Shown: positions 33,906 through 43,068, counted from the first letter of the stretch. The stretch: 64,000 bases of DNA from RGIG3701 sp031553595 (GCA_031553595.1 JAVBLI010000034.1:1-64000), one strand, 5' to 3'. Translations and numbers: made by a program. The notes: generated from the sequence alone by a model not told the origin.

Positions 33906-34181
33906 ATGATGGATATTATGAAAGAAAACACAGAAAATACGGATTCCGCGAAAACGCCGCCGGAGCATGGGCCGCACGAGGATCTTCGTTCGCCGTTGGC
34001 CATCGGCCTGGCGTGGAGTTCCACCATTTCCGGAATCGCCCTACAGGCTATTCTTCCCGGCCTGGCCGGTCTGTGGCTCGACACGAAACTCGGTACCGTT
34101 CTGCTCTTTTTCTTTCTCGGTCTGGTGCTGGGCATGGCGAGTGCGATGATGCAGCTTCTTAAAATTGTGCGGAAAAAATAG
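33906..34181 (+). CDS. AtpZ/AtpI-like small membrane protein
   Basis: 91 residues from ATG 33906; further in-frame ATGs at 33909 and 33918. Two transmembrane helices (about residues 30-52 and 58-80) with the pattern AIGLAWSSTISGIALQAI...GLWLDTKLGTVLLFFFLGLVLG, which fits the AtpZ/AtpI group (AxG...G...D...GT...lGl) that aids assembly of the ATP synthase c-ring or Mg uptake. It is unusual in lying 4 kb outside the atp operon and on the other strand; a second, longer I-type protein heads the operon itself (46049-46456). Divergent from alaS. Confidence 0.65.
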   Translation: MMDIMKENTENTDSAKTPPEHGPHEDLRSPLAIGLAWSSTISGIALQAILPGLAGLWLDTKLGTVLLFFFLGLVLGMASAMMQLLKIVRKK

Positions 34182-34206
34182 GGGCATGCCGAAATCCGTG
34201 ATAACG

Positions 34207-34325
34207 GCAAGGACAGCAGCCGGGAACGAAGCGCAGCGAGAGTGACCGGATAAGCACCGCTGTGCGATTCTCCACCTCCATCCGGTCATTGCGCTAACGC
34301 TCCATTCCCGGCTGCTGTTCTTGTG
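34207..34325. repeat. Dispersed palindrome, complete copy
   Basis: Left arm starts GGCAAGGACAGCAGCCGGGA and right arm ends CCCGGCTGCTGTTCTTGTG. The loop is about 25 bases. Lies 26 bases after the AtpZ-like gene, as a terminator would. Confidence 0.85.
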
Positions 34326-34389
34326 GTTACATTTGATAACTGTGCCGACTCGCGGCCGGAAAAGATTTTCTGTTTTTACCGTTTTTTTG

Positions 34390-34418
34390 TTGACATGGGC
34401 GAGGCGATACTATATAAT
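34390..34418 (+). promoter_or_regulatory. Consensus sigma70 promoter
   Basis: TTGACA at 34390-34395, exactly 17 bases, TATAAT at 34413-34418. The best promoter in the window. It drives the PEP-CTERM gene at 34476, probably together with its paralogue. Confidence 0.85.
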
Positions 34419-34475
34419 TATTAATAAGCAATATTCTCTTTTAACGTTTCTATCCGAATTTTCACGGGGTGAGTG

Positions 34476-35939
34476 ATGCATATGCTTTCCGAATGGCGTT
34501 CTGCTTGGGTGTTGCGGCCAATGATTCTCCTGGTGGTTTTTACGGCGTTTTTTGCTGTCGCGTCGCGGGCGGCGGCGCAGTGGTCGAATGCCGTCCCGGT
34601 GGTGAACGAAGACAGTCTGAACATCCTTCCCGGCGGTGCGTATCTGCACGCGTATAATATCGGAAATGGAAGTGACGCGACGCTTAACGTCGGGAAGCCG
34701 AATCAGTTGACGTTCAAAGGCACGGCCGGGGCGGTGAATGTCAATATGCCAAATATGATCGTGACCAGCAGCGGCGCAAATCCTTACGGAAATGTTTCGA
34801 CGGAATACACCGGTGGTTTGCTTACGTTATTTTCCGGCAGCACATATAACGGCAATAACGGGGATTACCGTCTATTCACGCTTTATGACCTTATCCCGGG
34901 GGTGGATTACGAGATCACTATTCTCGGCAATATGGCGGCAACCGTGCGAAGTTCCCGTTTTACGGTGGATGGTGTGGGCGAGCAGCGGGTATATGCTTAT
35001 GCCGGCGGCACGACGGACGGTGTTTTTACAACCTGGCAGGGCACGGCGACAAGCAAGGATATGCAGATCATGGTTGAAGGCGCGGACGGAAACTCCTGGC
35101 ACATTACCGGCATCCTGAGCCGGGGGATTGCGACCGTCGATCCCACGGCCGAAAAACAGCTCCTTATGGCGACCGGCTTCGGCGGTTTGAACTATCAATA
35201 CAATAGTCCTGGTTATTTACAGCCGGGAGCGGCGATATCAACGACTGTAATGGACACTTATAACCTCTTCGGCGCAGACAAAAAATGGAATTCCCGCGGT
35301 TGGGGGAGTCAGGCTCAGGTTTGGGCGGCCAATGCAACGGATAATACATCTCTGGCGGCCCAGCGGGGGAATAATCCCATGGTCGTGATGTGGGAGAATT
35401 GCGGAATCACTCAAGATTTCGACACCAGCAAGTTTGCATTCGACGTGATTACGCTTTCCGCCGACATATGTCCCTACGGGAGTAATGGCATCGGAATGGG
35501 ATTTTTCGATTCGCAAAGAAGCGATGCTCATGCTGAAACCAGCTTCACCGGCCTGGTGATGGATCAGAGCGGCTTGTATTTCATGCTCGACGGTGTTGCC
35601 GCTTCAGAAACGTTTCTCTATGAGGCCGGGTTCAATAAGCAAATTTTTCACAACCTGTCCATGGATCTGCTTCTGGATCCGCAAGGTAACGCTACGATTG
35701 TTGGCCTGGAGTTGGAGGGGGGGGCGGCCAATTATGCCGATTTGCTGGGTATTTCATTTGAGATGTCCGACATGATTGGTTTTATGGCGCTGGCAAGAGG
35801 CGGTTGGGGTGCGGTTGATAACTTCACCGTTTTCGGTTCGCATTCAACGCCGGAGCCGGCCACGTGGGTCATGCTGCTGACGGCGGCCGGGTGGTTGGGG
35901 TTCCGCGGCGTGCGACGTAAAAATTTGTCTGAAAAATAA
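34476..35939 (+). CDS. PEP-CTERM protein, first of two paralogues
   Basis: 487 residues from ATG 34476 (GGGG six bases upstream; GTG 34473 and ATG 34482 are alternatives). Signal peptide ends near SRAAA-Q. The body has two beta-rich parts: about 30-215 (YLHAYNIGNGSDATLNVG...) and about 235-455, with FGADKKWNSRGWGSQAQVWAA and GMGFFDSQ. The C-terminal sorting signal is TPEPATWVMLLTAAGWLGF followed by RGVRRKN. The same FGADKKW, GMGFFDS and YNLFG/YNYFG landmarks occur in the next gene, so the two arose by duplication. Secreted and probably surface-anchored after exosortase processing; binding target unknown. Confidence 0.85.
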   Translation: MHMLSEWRSAWVLRPMILLVVFTAFFAVASRAAAQWSNAVPVVNEDSLNILPGGAYLHAYNIGNGSDATLNVGKPNQLTFKGTAGAVNVNMPNMIVTSSGANPYGNVSTEYTGGLLTLFSGSTYNGNNGDYRLFTLYDLIPGVDYEITILGNMAATVRSSRFTVDGVGEQRVYAYAGGTTDGVFTTWQGTATSKDMQIMVEGADGNSWHITGILSRGIATVDPTAEKQLLMATGFGGLNYQYNSPGYLQPGAAISTTVMDTYNLFGADKKWNSRGWGSQAQVWAANATDNTSLAAQRGNNPMVVMWENCGITQDFDTSKFAFDVITLSADICPYGSNGIGMGFFDSQRSDAHAETSFTGLVMDQSGLYFMLDGVAASETFLYEAGFNKQIFHNLSMDLLLDPQGNATIVGLELEGGAANYADLLGISFEMSDMIGFMALARGGWGAVDNFTVFGSHSTPEPATWVMLLTAAGWLGFRGVRRKNLSEK

Positions 35940-35991
35940 TAATCTTATGGGGTTTAGGGAATACAAGCTTTTGACAAAAAACGAGGCAATC

Positions 35992-38037
35992 ATGCTTATG
36001 TCCTTCACACATTTTCGAGCTGTGCGAAAAATCAATCTTGGTCTCATCCTGCTTTTGATGTTGGGCAGCGCGTTGTTTCCCGCGTCCGGCCAGGCGGTCG
36101 ACCTGATCGTCAACGGACAGTTCGGCACGTACGACACGGCATTGAACGCCGACGGCGCGTTTACGAATCCGCAGGCGGATAGCATTTTCGGCTGGACATA
36201 CACGGCCACGGGCGGCGGCGCGACCTACGGGATTAATAATGCCGCGATCCGCAATTACGTCAGTCCGGCGGGGCTGCTGCCGACGGGTTCCGTGGCTTTT
36301 CTGCGAAACGAGTCCACGCTTTCCACGATGGTCGACGGCTTGGTGCCCGGTGAGAAATACGTCTTGTCGTTCCAGTATTCGTCGCAGGCGGGGAATACTG
36401 GCGCCTACAATGGGTCTTTGCAGGCCACGCTGGGCGGCACGGTGTTGCTCCCCAACCAGACGGTGCCGTTTTATGACAGTACCAGCACCAAGTGCAATTT
36501 TTACAATTATTATTATGAGTTCACGCCGGCGGCGGGGCAGACGAGCATGACCCTGGCGTTTGAGACGAAGGCGACCGGGCTGACGACGCTGGCGAATGTC
36601 TCCGTCGTGCCGATTGCCCAGCAGACAGGCGGCTGGGTCAGCCAGCGGTTCTGGGAAAACGACGCCAGCCTGGGAATCGAAGCGGGAAATATATATACCC
36701 ACGCCTATAATTTTCACAACAATCCTGTGGAGCTTAACGGATTGACGTTTAAGCAAATCTCCTCGAACGCCACCGTCGGCAGTCTCAAGATCGTTGGCGG
36801 TGGGAATCATGGTCACGGAACCGCCACCTCGTTGTACTCCGACGCGGAGGGAAGCCCCACCAAGGCAACCTACGCGTTGACGACCAACAGCATTTTCAGC
36901 AGCCCCACGCTGACGCTCAGCAATCTGATCGCCGGCATGGAGTATGAAATTCAGCTTCTTGGAAGCAACTACGGATATACGCAAAACCGCAACAACGGAA
37001 TTACGGTCAACGGCGAGTCGCGCTCCGTGTTCCGGGCGGTGGGCTATCAGGATACGAAGAATGTTGCCAACGAGGGATTCATCCTTACATGGCAGGGCGA
37101 GGCGAACCAATTGGGACAGATCGTCATCGCGCTGGACGGAGTGAATACCAACGACACCTTCCACCTCGTCGGCCTGACGAGTCAATTTATCTCTAAAATG
37201 ACGGACGGACTTATCATGGCGACCACGTTCGCAGGAGTTTCCGGCGAATATGGCGGCGCCGGGACGTGGGCGCTAAACCAGACCAAACTGGACCATTATA
37301 ACTATTTCGGTGCGGATAAAAAATGGTCTGTGCGGGGCAATGGCCAAGGGCGAACGCCCTCGGTCTGGTGGGTCGGGTCGGCGAATAATGATTACTTGAA
37401 AAATGTGAGAAAAATATCCGAGGACGCCATGGCGGTCGTGTGGGGCAACAGCGCGATTGCCATCGATTTCGCCGCGGATCAATTGCCATACGATACCATC
37501 ACACTCTCTGCTGAGCTGACCGTTAACGGGGTTGGCGGCATCGGAATGGGGTTTTTCGATTCGACGAACGGCAATAACACGCTCGGCGACTCGATGATCG
37601 GCTTCACCGGCGTGGTGATGGACACCTCCGGCAACTTGACATTCAGGTCGAATTATCTTGATTCGCTGGGCGATTCCAAGACGGATATTTCGGCTTCGAT
37701 CGGGTATTTGCCTATCGACGAAACGTTTAATTTTCAGGATATGTACCACCTGACGATGGACATCCTCCTCAATGACGACGGCACCGGCGAGCTTATCGGC
37801 CTGTCGCTGGAAGGTTCCGCAGCGGATTACAGCGAACTGTACGGTTTCAGTTTCGATCATCTCGACTTGGTGGGATTCATGAGTCTCGCCGGAGATTGGG
37901 GCGCGGTGAATAATTTCGTCGTCACGGGGGCCTTCTCCCCGAACGCCGCCGGAGATGTCCCGGAGCCTGCCACGTGGGTGATGCTGTTGATGGCGGCCGG
38001 GTGGCTGGGGTTCCGCAGCGTGCGGCGAAAGAAGTAA
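35992..38037 (+). CDS. PEP-CTERM protein, second paralogue with an extra N-terminal domain
   Basis: 681 residues from ATG 35992 (GAGG upstream; an in-frame ATG at 35947 is less likely). After a signal peptide (cleavage near GQA-V) it has an extra domain of about 170 residues beginning VDLIVNGQFGTYDTALN, a PEP-CTERM-associated carbohydrate-binding-like sandwich. It then carries the same two domains as the preceding gene (FGADKKWSVRG, IGMGFFDSTNG, GEYGGAGTW). Ends in DVPEPATWVMLLMAAGWLGF and RSVRRKK. The gap to the first paralogue is 52 bases, so they are probably co-transcribed. Confidence 0.85.
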   Translation: MLMSFTHFRAVRKINLGLILLLMLGSALFPASGQAVDLIVNGQFGTYDTALNADGAFTNPQADSIFGWTYTATGGGATYGINNAAIRNYVSPAGLLPTGSVAFLRNESTLSTMVDGLVPGEKYVLSFQYSSQAGNTGAYNGSLQATLGGTVLLPNQTVPFYDSTSTKCNFYNYYYEFTPAAGQTSMTLAFETKATGLTTLANVSVVPIAQQTGGWVSQRFWENDASLGIEAGNIYTHAYNFHNNPVELNGLTFKQISSNATVGSLKIVGGGNHGHGTATSLYSDAEGSPTKATYALTTNSIFSSPTLTLSNLIAGMEYEIQLLGSNYGYTQNRNNGITVNGESRSVFRAVGYQDTKNVANEGFILTWQGEANQLGQIVIALDGVNTNDTFHLVGLTSQFISKMTDGLIMATTFAGVSGEYGGAGTWALNQTKLDHYNYFGADKKWSVRGNGQGRTPSVWWVGSANNDYLKNVRKISEDAMAVVWGNSAIAIDFAADQLPYDTITLSAELTVNGVGGIGMGFFDSTNGNNTLGDSMIGFTGVVMDTSGNLTFRSNYLDSLGDSKTDISASIGYLPIDETFNFQDMYHLTMDILLNDDGTGELIGLSLEGSAADYSELYGFSFDHLDLVGFMSLAGDWGAVNNFVVTGAFSPNAAGDVPEPATWVMLLMAAGWLGFRSVRRKK

Positions 38038-38058
38038 TCGAACGTTTCAGAAAAACGC

Positions 38059-38100
38059 AAACCCCGCTTCGTCGTGTTTCGGACGCAGCTGGGTTTTTTT
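38059..38100 (+). terminator. Terminator candidate after the PEP-CTERM pair
   Basis: AAACCC at 38059-38064 pairs with GGGTTT at 38091-38096, with a partial inner stem (CGCT/AGC) and a T run to 38100. Confidence 0.5.
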
Positions 38101-38107
38101 GTCGCAT

Positions 38108-38134
38108 AAAAAAAGGCACCGCGCTGGCAGTGCC
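38108..38134 (-). terminator. Terminator of the ATP synthase operon
   Basis: On the minus strand GGCAC...GTGCC with an inner GC pairing, followed at once by seven T. Lies 22 bases beyond the atpC stop. Confidence 0.85.
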
Positions 38135-38155
38135 CCGATCATTCGGCGAGAAGCG

Positions 38156-38548
38156 TTACTTTTTCGCAGCGATACGCCGCATGGCCCGCGCCTCGGCCAT
38201 CGCCGCATCACGGAGTTCGACCTCCGCCAGCGACGTTTTCGGCTTCTCTTTCGCCACCCGGTAAGCCGCCTCGGCCGACTCCGCGGTAATGCTCGTCGCG
38301 GGCACCGCCCGGCCTGTCAGCAGCGTGACGACGTTATTAAATACCTCGACGAAACCACGCGACACATAATACGACTCGCTGGCCCCGGCATTTTCGATCC
38401 GCAATTCGCCGGAACCCAGCCGCCCGATCAGCGGCGCGTGATTCAGCTCCACACCCATCTCGCCGTCAAAAAGCGGGAACGACACGAACGTCGCCGGCTT
38501 TTCCAGAATCGTCCGCTCCGGAGTCACTACGATGCATTTGAGTTCCAT
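38156..38548 (-). CDS. atpC: ATP synthase F1 epsilon subunit
   Basis: 130 residues from ATG 38548 (MELKCIVVTPERTILEK). The N-terminal beta-sandwich with FPLFDGEMGVELNHAPLIGRL is the conserved core; the C-terminal part (SAEAAYRVAKEK... MAEARAMRRIAAKK) is the helical hairpin that regulates rotation. Last gene of the operon. An in-frame extension of 47 residues upstream reads through heptamer repeats and is not used. Confidence 0.9.
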   Translation of the reverse strand: MELKCIVVTPERTILEKPATFVSFPLFDGEMGVELNHAPLIGRLGSGELRIENAGASESYYVSRGFVEVFNNVVTLLTGRAVPATSITAESAEAAYRVAKEKPKTSLAEVELRDAAMAEARAMRRIAAKK

Positions 38549-38584
38549 GATTTCGCCCTGAATATGAATCGTTATCAATTGGGA

Positions 38585-38738
38585 AGTGTAGAGTATTGAG
38601 TGTAAAGTGTAGAGTTTATTTTCCCGAGGGACATACCCAATGCGTGATGGTGTGAAACCAAGCCTCCATTGGTTGTGAGTCCAAATCAAGCTTGATGAAC
38701 TCTACACTCAACACTCTTTACTCTACACTCTACACTTA
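38585..38738. repeat. Facing heptamer arrays (AGTGTAG) between atpD and atpC
   Basis: Units AGTGTAG, AGTATTG, AGTGTAA, AGTGTAG at 38585-38615 face units TCTACAC, TCAACAC, TCTTTAC, TCTACAC, TCTACAC at about 38701-38735. In operon direction the first array begins in the atpD stop codon (38736-38738) and the second lies upstream of atpC; the two can pair around a loop of about 85 bases. Confidence 0.85.
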
Positions 38739-40181
38739 TTTTACCGCTTTCGCTTCTCGCTCCGCCTGTTCCGCAGCCTGTTCGATCGAGCCGACGTACA
38801 TGAACGCGGATTCGGGCAGGTGATCCCACTTGCCTTCGTAAATTTCGTTGAAACTGCGGATCGTGTCTTTCAGCGGCGTGATTTCGCCCTTCTTGCCAGT
38901 GAACGCCTCGGCGACGAGGAACGGCTGCGAAAGGAAACGCTCCATCCGGCGGGCGCGGTGCACGATCAGCTTGTCGGCCTCGGCCAACTCGTCCGCACCG
39001 AGAATCGCGATGATGTCCTGCAATTCGCGATAACGCTGAAGCGTCGATTGCACGCGGCGGGCACAGTCGTAATGCTCGGCCCCGACATACTGCGGGTCAA
39101 GCACGCGGCTGCTGGACGCCAGCGGGTCGACCGCCGGGTAAATGCCTTTCTCCGAAATTGCGCGCTCGAGGTACACGAAGGAGTCGAGCTGGCCGAAGGC
39201 GGTGGCCGGGGCAGGGTCGGTCGGGTCGTCGGCGGGCACGTAAACGGCCTGCACGGACGTGATCGCGCCCTTTTCGGTCGAGGTGATGCGTTCCTGCAGG
39301 GCACCCATTTCGCTGGCCAGCGTCGGCTGATAACCCACCGCGGAGGGCATACGGCCCAGAAGCGCCGACACCTCGCTACCCGCCTGCGAGAAGCGGAAAA
39401 TGTTGTCCACGAACAACAGCACGTCCATGCCGGATTCGTCGCGGAAATACTCGGCCATCGTCAGTGCCGAAAGCGCCACCCGCAGACGGGCTCCCGGCGG
39501 CTCGTTCATCTGTCCGAATACCATGCACGTCTGATCGAGTACCGTTTTGCCGGTCTGTCCGATTTTGGCTTCCTGGAGCTCGAGCCACAAGTCGTTTCCT
39601 TCACGGGTACGTTCGCCGACGCCCGCGAAAACCGAGTAGCCGCCGTGGGCCGTCGCGATACGGGCGATCAGCTCCTGAATAATAACCGTCTTGCCCAGAC
39701 CGGCCCCGCCGAACAGGCCCGCCTTACCGCCACGCACGAACGGCGTCAAGAGGTCGATAACCTTAATGCCCGTCTCGAACACTTCCGTCTTCGTCGACAG
39801 ATCGGCCATCGGCGGCGCGTCGCGGTGAATCGGGCGACGCTCTTTGGCCGCCACCGGGCCGCGGTTGTCGATCGGGTCGCCCAGCAGGTTGAACACCCGG
39901 CCGACCGTTTCCAGACCCACGGGCACGGTCACCGGAGAGCCGGTATCGACGCACTCCATGCCGCGCACCAGGCCGTCCGTAGAACCCAGGGCCACACATC
40001 GCACGCGGGCGCCGCCAAGATGCTGCTGCACTTCGCCGGTGAGGTTCATCTCCATCCCGTGCTTGTTCGATTTGATCGTCACGGCATTATAAATCGCCGG
40101 CAAGTGCGCCTCGGCGAATTCCACGTCGAACGTGGAACCAATGATCTGAGTGATATGACCGATATTCGTTTTTTGCGACAT
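38736..40181 (-). CDS. atpD: ATP synthase F1 beta subunit
   Basis: 481 residues from ATG 40181 (MSQKTNIGHITQIIG). Catalytic subunit. P-loop GGAGLGKT at residues 158-165, then VGERTREGNDLW, ALTMAEYFRDE and the Walker B region VLLFVDNIFRFSQAGSEVSALLGRMPSAVGYQPT (shown here only as landmarks DNIFRFSQAG and GRMPSAVGYQP). Upstream in-frame codons to 40292 encode only translated repeat (NYQL/SIIN) and are excluded. The stop codon opens a heptamer array. Confidence 0.97.
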   Translation of the reverse strand: MSQKTNIGHITQIIGSTFDVEFAEAHLPAIYNAVTIKSNKHGMEMNLTGEVQQHLGGARVRCVALGSTDGLVRGMECVDTGSPVTVPVGLETVGRVFNLLGDPIDNRGPVAAKERRPIHRDAPPMADLSTKTEVFETGIKVIDLLTPFVRGGKAGLFGGAGLGKTVIIQELIARIATAHGGYSVFAGVGERTREGNDLWLELQEAKIGQTGKTVLDQTCMVFGQMNEPPGARLRVALSALTMAEYFRDESGMDVLLFVDNIFRFSQAGSEVSALLGRMPSAVGYQPTLASEMGALQERITSTEKGAITSVQAVYVPADDPTDPAPATAFGQLDSFVYLERAISEKGIYPAVDPLASSSRVLDPQYVGAEHYDCARRVQSTLQRYRELQDIIAILGADELAEADKLIVHRARRMERFLSQPFLVAEAFTGKKGEITPLKDTIRSFNEIYEGKWDHLPESAFMYVGSIEQAAEQAEREAKAVK

Positions 40182-40203
40182 GATTAATGAGTGGGTAAGG
40201 AGT

Positions 40204-40310
40204 GAATTGATAATTGATAATTGACAATTGATAATTTGCTTCGCGTTCGCAGTACGGTTATGCACGACCAATTGATAATTATCAATTATCAATTGTCAAT
40301 TATCAATTAA
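40204..40310. repeat. Facing heptamer arrays (AATTGAT) between atpG and atpD
   Basis: AATTGAT, AATTGAT, AATTGAC, AATTGAT at 40204-40231 face ATCAATT-type units at about 40270-40310. The atpG stop codon (40307-40309) lies inside the second array. Arms are complementary and separated by about 40 bases. Confidence 0.85.
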
Positions 40311-41200
40311 TTTAACGCTTCCACGCCGCCGATCAACTCGGTCAGTTCGCCCGTGATCTGGCCCTGACGCGCCCGGTTGACGGCCATCGTCAGCGTCTTG
40401 ATCATGCCGTCGGCGTTTTCAGTGGCCGCTTTCATCGCGACCATGCGGGCGATCTGCTCGCTGACCGCCGCGTCGAGGAAGCATTTGAAAAGCTTCATTT
40501 TGAAACTGGCCGGCACGACTTCCGTTAAAATACTCTCCGCCGAGGGAAGGAAGTCGTACATCGATTCCGCCTGGCCCGGCTCGCTGTGCACGTTGCCGCC
40601 GATTTCCGAAAGCGGCAGTAGCACCTCCCGCGCGACCACCTGGCGGGACATCGACTCGAACTTCTGGTAAACGATTTCAAGCCGGTCGAGCTTGCCCGTC
40701 AGGTACCGCTCCAGCAGGTCGTTGGCGATGACTTCCACCTCTTCCCATGACGGCTTGTCCTCGAACTGCGTGTACTTGGCCGTCATCGCGATTTTGCGGA
40801 ATGTGAAGTGCGAGATGCCGCGTTTGCCGGACACCATCAGCTCCAGGTTCGGCACCCGCTCGGGCGAGCCGGCCGCGGTCAGCTCCTGCCACCGCGTCTG
40901 TCCGGCACGCACCAGCCCGGAGTTATAACCGCCGCACAGCCCGCGATTGGACGTCAACACCAGTAGCGCCACCGTCTCGACTTTTTCGTGCGCCTGCAAC
41001 AGCGGATGCGAAATCTCGGCCCCGGTGCTTGCCAGCCGCCCGACCATCGTCGTCAGTCGCTGCGTATATGCCCTGGCGGAAATCGCCCGGTCCATCGCCC
41101 GCCGATACGACGCCGTGGAAATCAACTCCATCGTCCGCGTAATCTTGCGAATACTGCGAATCGAATTGCGACGCTTGTTGAGTACTTTTGTTTTAGCCAT
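40307..41200 (-). CDS. atpG: ATP synthase F1 gamma subunit
   Basis: 297 residues. The central rotor shaft. The N-terminal coiled coil RNSIRSIRKITRTMELIST and the C-terminal coil AMKAATENADGMIKTLTMAVNRARQGQITGELTE (landmarks MKAATENA and NRARQGQIT) are the conserved ends; the middle has TSNRGLCGGYNSG. The MAKTKVLNKRR start is the planctomycete form of this subunit. A 305-base gap with a multi-hairpin element separates it from atpA. Confidence 0.96.
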   Translation of the reverse strand: MAKTKVLNKRRNSIRSIRKITRTMELISTASYRRAMDRAISARAYTQRLTTMVGRLASTGAEISHPLLQAHEKVETVALLVLTSNRGLCGGYNSGLVRAGQTRWQELTAAGSPERVPNLELMVSGKRGISHFTFRKIAMTAKYTQFEDKPSWEEVEVIANDLLERYLTGKLDRLEIVYQKFESMSRQVVAREVLLPLSEIGGNVHSEPGQAESMYDFLPSAESILTEVVPASFKMKLFKCFLDAAVSEQIARMVAMKAATENADGMIKTLTMAVNRARQGQITGELTELIGGVEALN

Positions 41201-41505
41201 GAGCCTGTTTTTCTTTTATTAAAACGCGGAAACCGCGTCCGTCGGACGCCTCGCCGAAGGTGGTTAACCGGTGGCTTCAGCCCCCGGTGGCGGCTCCCGA
41301 GGCTTGAAAGCCCCGGTTAACATGCGGGATGAATCCCGAAGTGGGTTGAAACCCACTAACGAGAGGGGAAGGTTCGTTTTTGCTACCGGTGACTTAAGTC
41401 ACCGGTTAACCGCCTTCGACGAGACGTCCTGCGGAGGATGACCATACCGCACATCACCCTCCGCGTCTTCCGTGTTTCTATTCTCCGGCCGATTGATTTT
41501 CCAGT
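41201..41505. other. Gap between atpA and atpG filled by a palindromic element
   Basis: 305 bases, far longer than usual atp spacing. Nearly all of it is the multi-hairpin element described separately; no gene is seen. Confidence 0.75.
41238..41434. repeat. Multi-hairpin palindromic element inside the atp operon
   Basis: Outer arms at about 41238-41272 and 41400-41434 (GGACGCCTCGCCGAAGG-type against its complement, several covarying changes). Inside are about five consecutive hairpins with loops of the TTCA/TGAA/TTAA type: GGTGGCTTCAGCC, GGCTTGAAAGCC, GGGATGAATCCC, GTGGGTTGAAACCCAC, and GGTGACTTAAGTCACC. Confidence 0.8.
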
Positions 41506-43026
41506 CTAAACCGTTTCAGCAGACAAAAAGTCTTCCGTGAACGCTTCCAGCACGCGGCGGATTTCACTTTCGGTGGCGTCGTCGAGCTTGCCGGACGCTT
41601 TGATCTTGTCCCACGCGGCCTGTTCCGTGCTGTGGAAGTACGCGAGCATCTTCTTCTCGTATTCCTGCACCCGCGAGACGGGCACTTTGTCGAGGTAGCC
41701 GCGCGTCGAGGCGTAAATCGAAAGCACCTGGTCGATCACGTCCATCGGCTTGTAAACCCCCTGCTTCAGGAGTTCCTGGAGGCGGTAACCGCTGTCGAGG
41801 CGGGACTGCGTGGCTTTGTCGAGCTCTGTGCCCAACTGCGCGAACGCTTCCAGTTCACGGAACGCCGCCAGGTCAAGACGCATACCACCGGCGACTTTTT
41901 TCATGATCGGAATCTGGGCGGAACCACCCACGCGGCTGACGGAAATACCCACGTTCATCGCCGGACGCTGGCCCGCGAAGAAGAGGTCGGGCTGGAGATA
42001 AATCTGGCCGTCGGTGATGGAAATCACGTTCGTCGGGATGTACGCGGAGACTTCGCCCTCGAGGGTTTCGATGATGGGCAGTGCCGTCAGCGAGCCGCCG
42101 CCGAGTTCGTCGCTGAGTTTGCAGGAACGCTCCAACAGCCGGCTGTGGCAGTAGAACACGTCGCCCGGATAGGCTTCACGGCCCGGCGGACGCCGCATCA
42201 AGAGCGAGAGTTGGCGGTACGCCACGGCCTGTTTCGACAAGTCGTCGTAAACACACAGCGTGTGGCCGCTTTTGTAGGTGAAGTACTCGGCCATGGCCGT
42301 CCCCGCGTACGGAGCGATGTACTGCATCGGGGCAGGGGAGGACGCACCGGCGACGACGACGGTCGTGTAATCCATCGCGCCGTGGGCTTTCAGGGCTTCG
42401 ATCAGGCCGGCGACGGTGGACTCCTTTTGGCCGATGGCGACGTAAAAGCAGTAGACGCCTTTGCCTTTCTGGTTGATGATCGTGTCGATGGCGATGGCCG
42501 TCTTGCCGGTCTTTCGGTCGCCGATGATGAGTTCTCGCTGGCCTCGACCAATGGGCGTCATGGCGTCGATGGCCTTGATGCCGGTCTGCAGGGCTTCCCG
42601 CACAGGCTGACGCTGTGAGATACTCGGGGCGGGGGATTCCAGCGTCCGGAACTCGGTGGTGCTCACTGGGCCTTTGCCGTCCAGCGGGTTGCCCAGCGGA
42701 TCGATCACGCGGCCAAGCACCGCCTCGCCCACGGGTACGCTCAAGAGTTTGCCCGTGCTGCGGACCTCGTCGCCCTCCTGAATTTTCAGGTAGTCGCCGA
42801 GAATGTTCACACCGACGGAGTTCTCCTCGAGGTTGAACGCCAGGCCGACCACGCCGTTGCCGAATTCCAGCATTTCTCCGGCCATCACGTCGGAAAGTCC
42901 GTAAACCTGCGCGATTCCGTCTCCAACTTCCAGCACCCGGCCAACTTGCCGGACGTCGATTTTCGACTCGTACTGCTTGATTTCCTGCTGGATAACAGAC
43001 GCGATTTCATCCGCTTTGAATTTCAT
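41506..43026 (-). CDS. atpA: ATP synthase F1 alpha subunit
   Basis: 506 residues. Non-catalytic nucleotide-binding subunit of the hexamer. P-loop GDRKTGKT at 169-176; VGDGIAQVYGLSDVMAGE near the N-terminus; SISVSRVGGSAQIPIMKKVAG-type segment near 350-380 (landmark SRVGGSAQ) containing the conserved Arg region. Start MKFKADEIASVIQQEI is the normal alpha start. Confidence 0.97.
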   Translation of the reverse strand: MKFKADEIASVIQQEIKQYESKIDVRQVGRVLEVGDGIAQVYGLSDVMAGEMLEFGNGVVGLAFNLEENSVGVNILGDYLKIQEGDEVRSTGKLLSVPVGEAVLGRVIDPLGNPLDGKGPVSTTEFRTLESPAPSISQRQPVREALQTGIKAIDAMTPIGRGQRELIIGDRKTGKTAIAIDTIINQKGKGVYCFYVAIGQKESTVAGLIEALKAHGAMDYTTVVVAGASSPAPMQYIAPYAGTAMAEYFTYKSGHTLCVYDDLSKQAVAYRQLSLLMRRPPGREAYPGDVFYCHSRLLERSCKLSDELGGGSLTALPIIETLEGEVSAYIPTNVISITDGQIYLQPDLFFAGQRPAMNVGISVSRVGGSAQIPIMKKVAGGMRLDLAAFRELEAFAQLGTELDKATQSRLDSGYRLQELLKQGVYKPMDVIDQVLSIYASTRGYLDKVPVSRVQEYEKKMLAYFHSTEQAAWDKIKASGKLDDATESEIRRVLEAFTEDFLSAETV

Positions 43027-43068
43027 GGCAATTCCACTTGTATCTAACGTTTATATGGTTGTCCTACT

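Noticed and set aside
40182..40292. In-frame extension of atpD with NYQL/SIIN-like residues
   Set aside because: It is translation of the AATTGAT heptamer arrays; the conserved beta-subunit start is at 40181.
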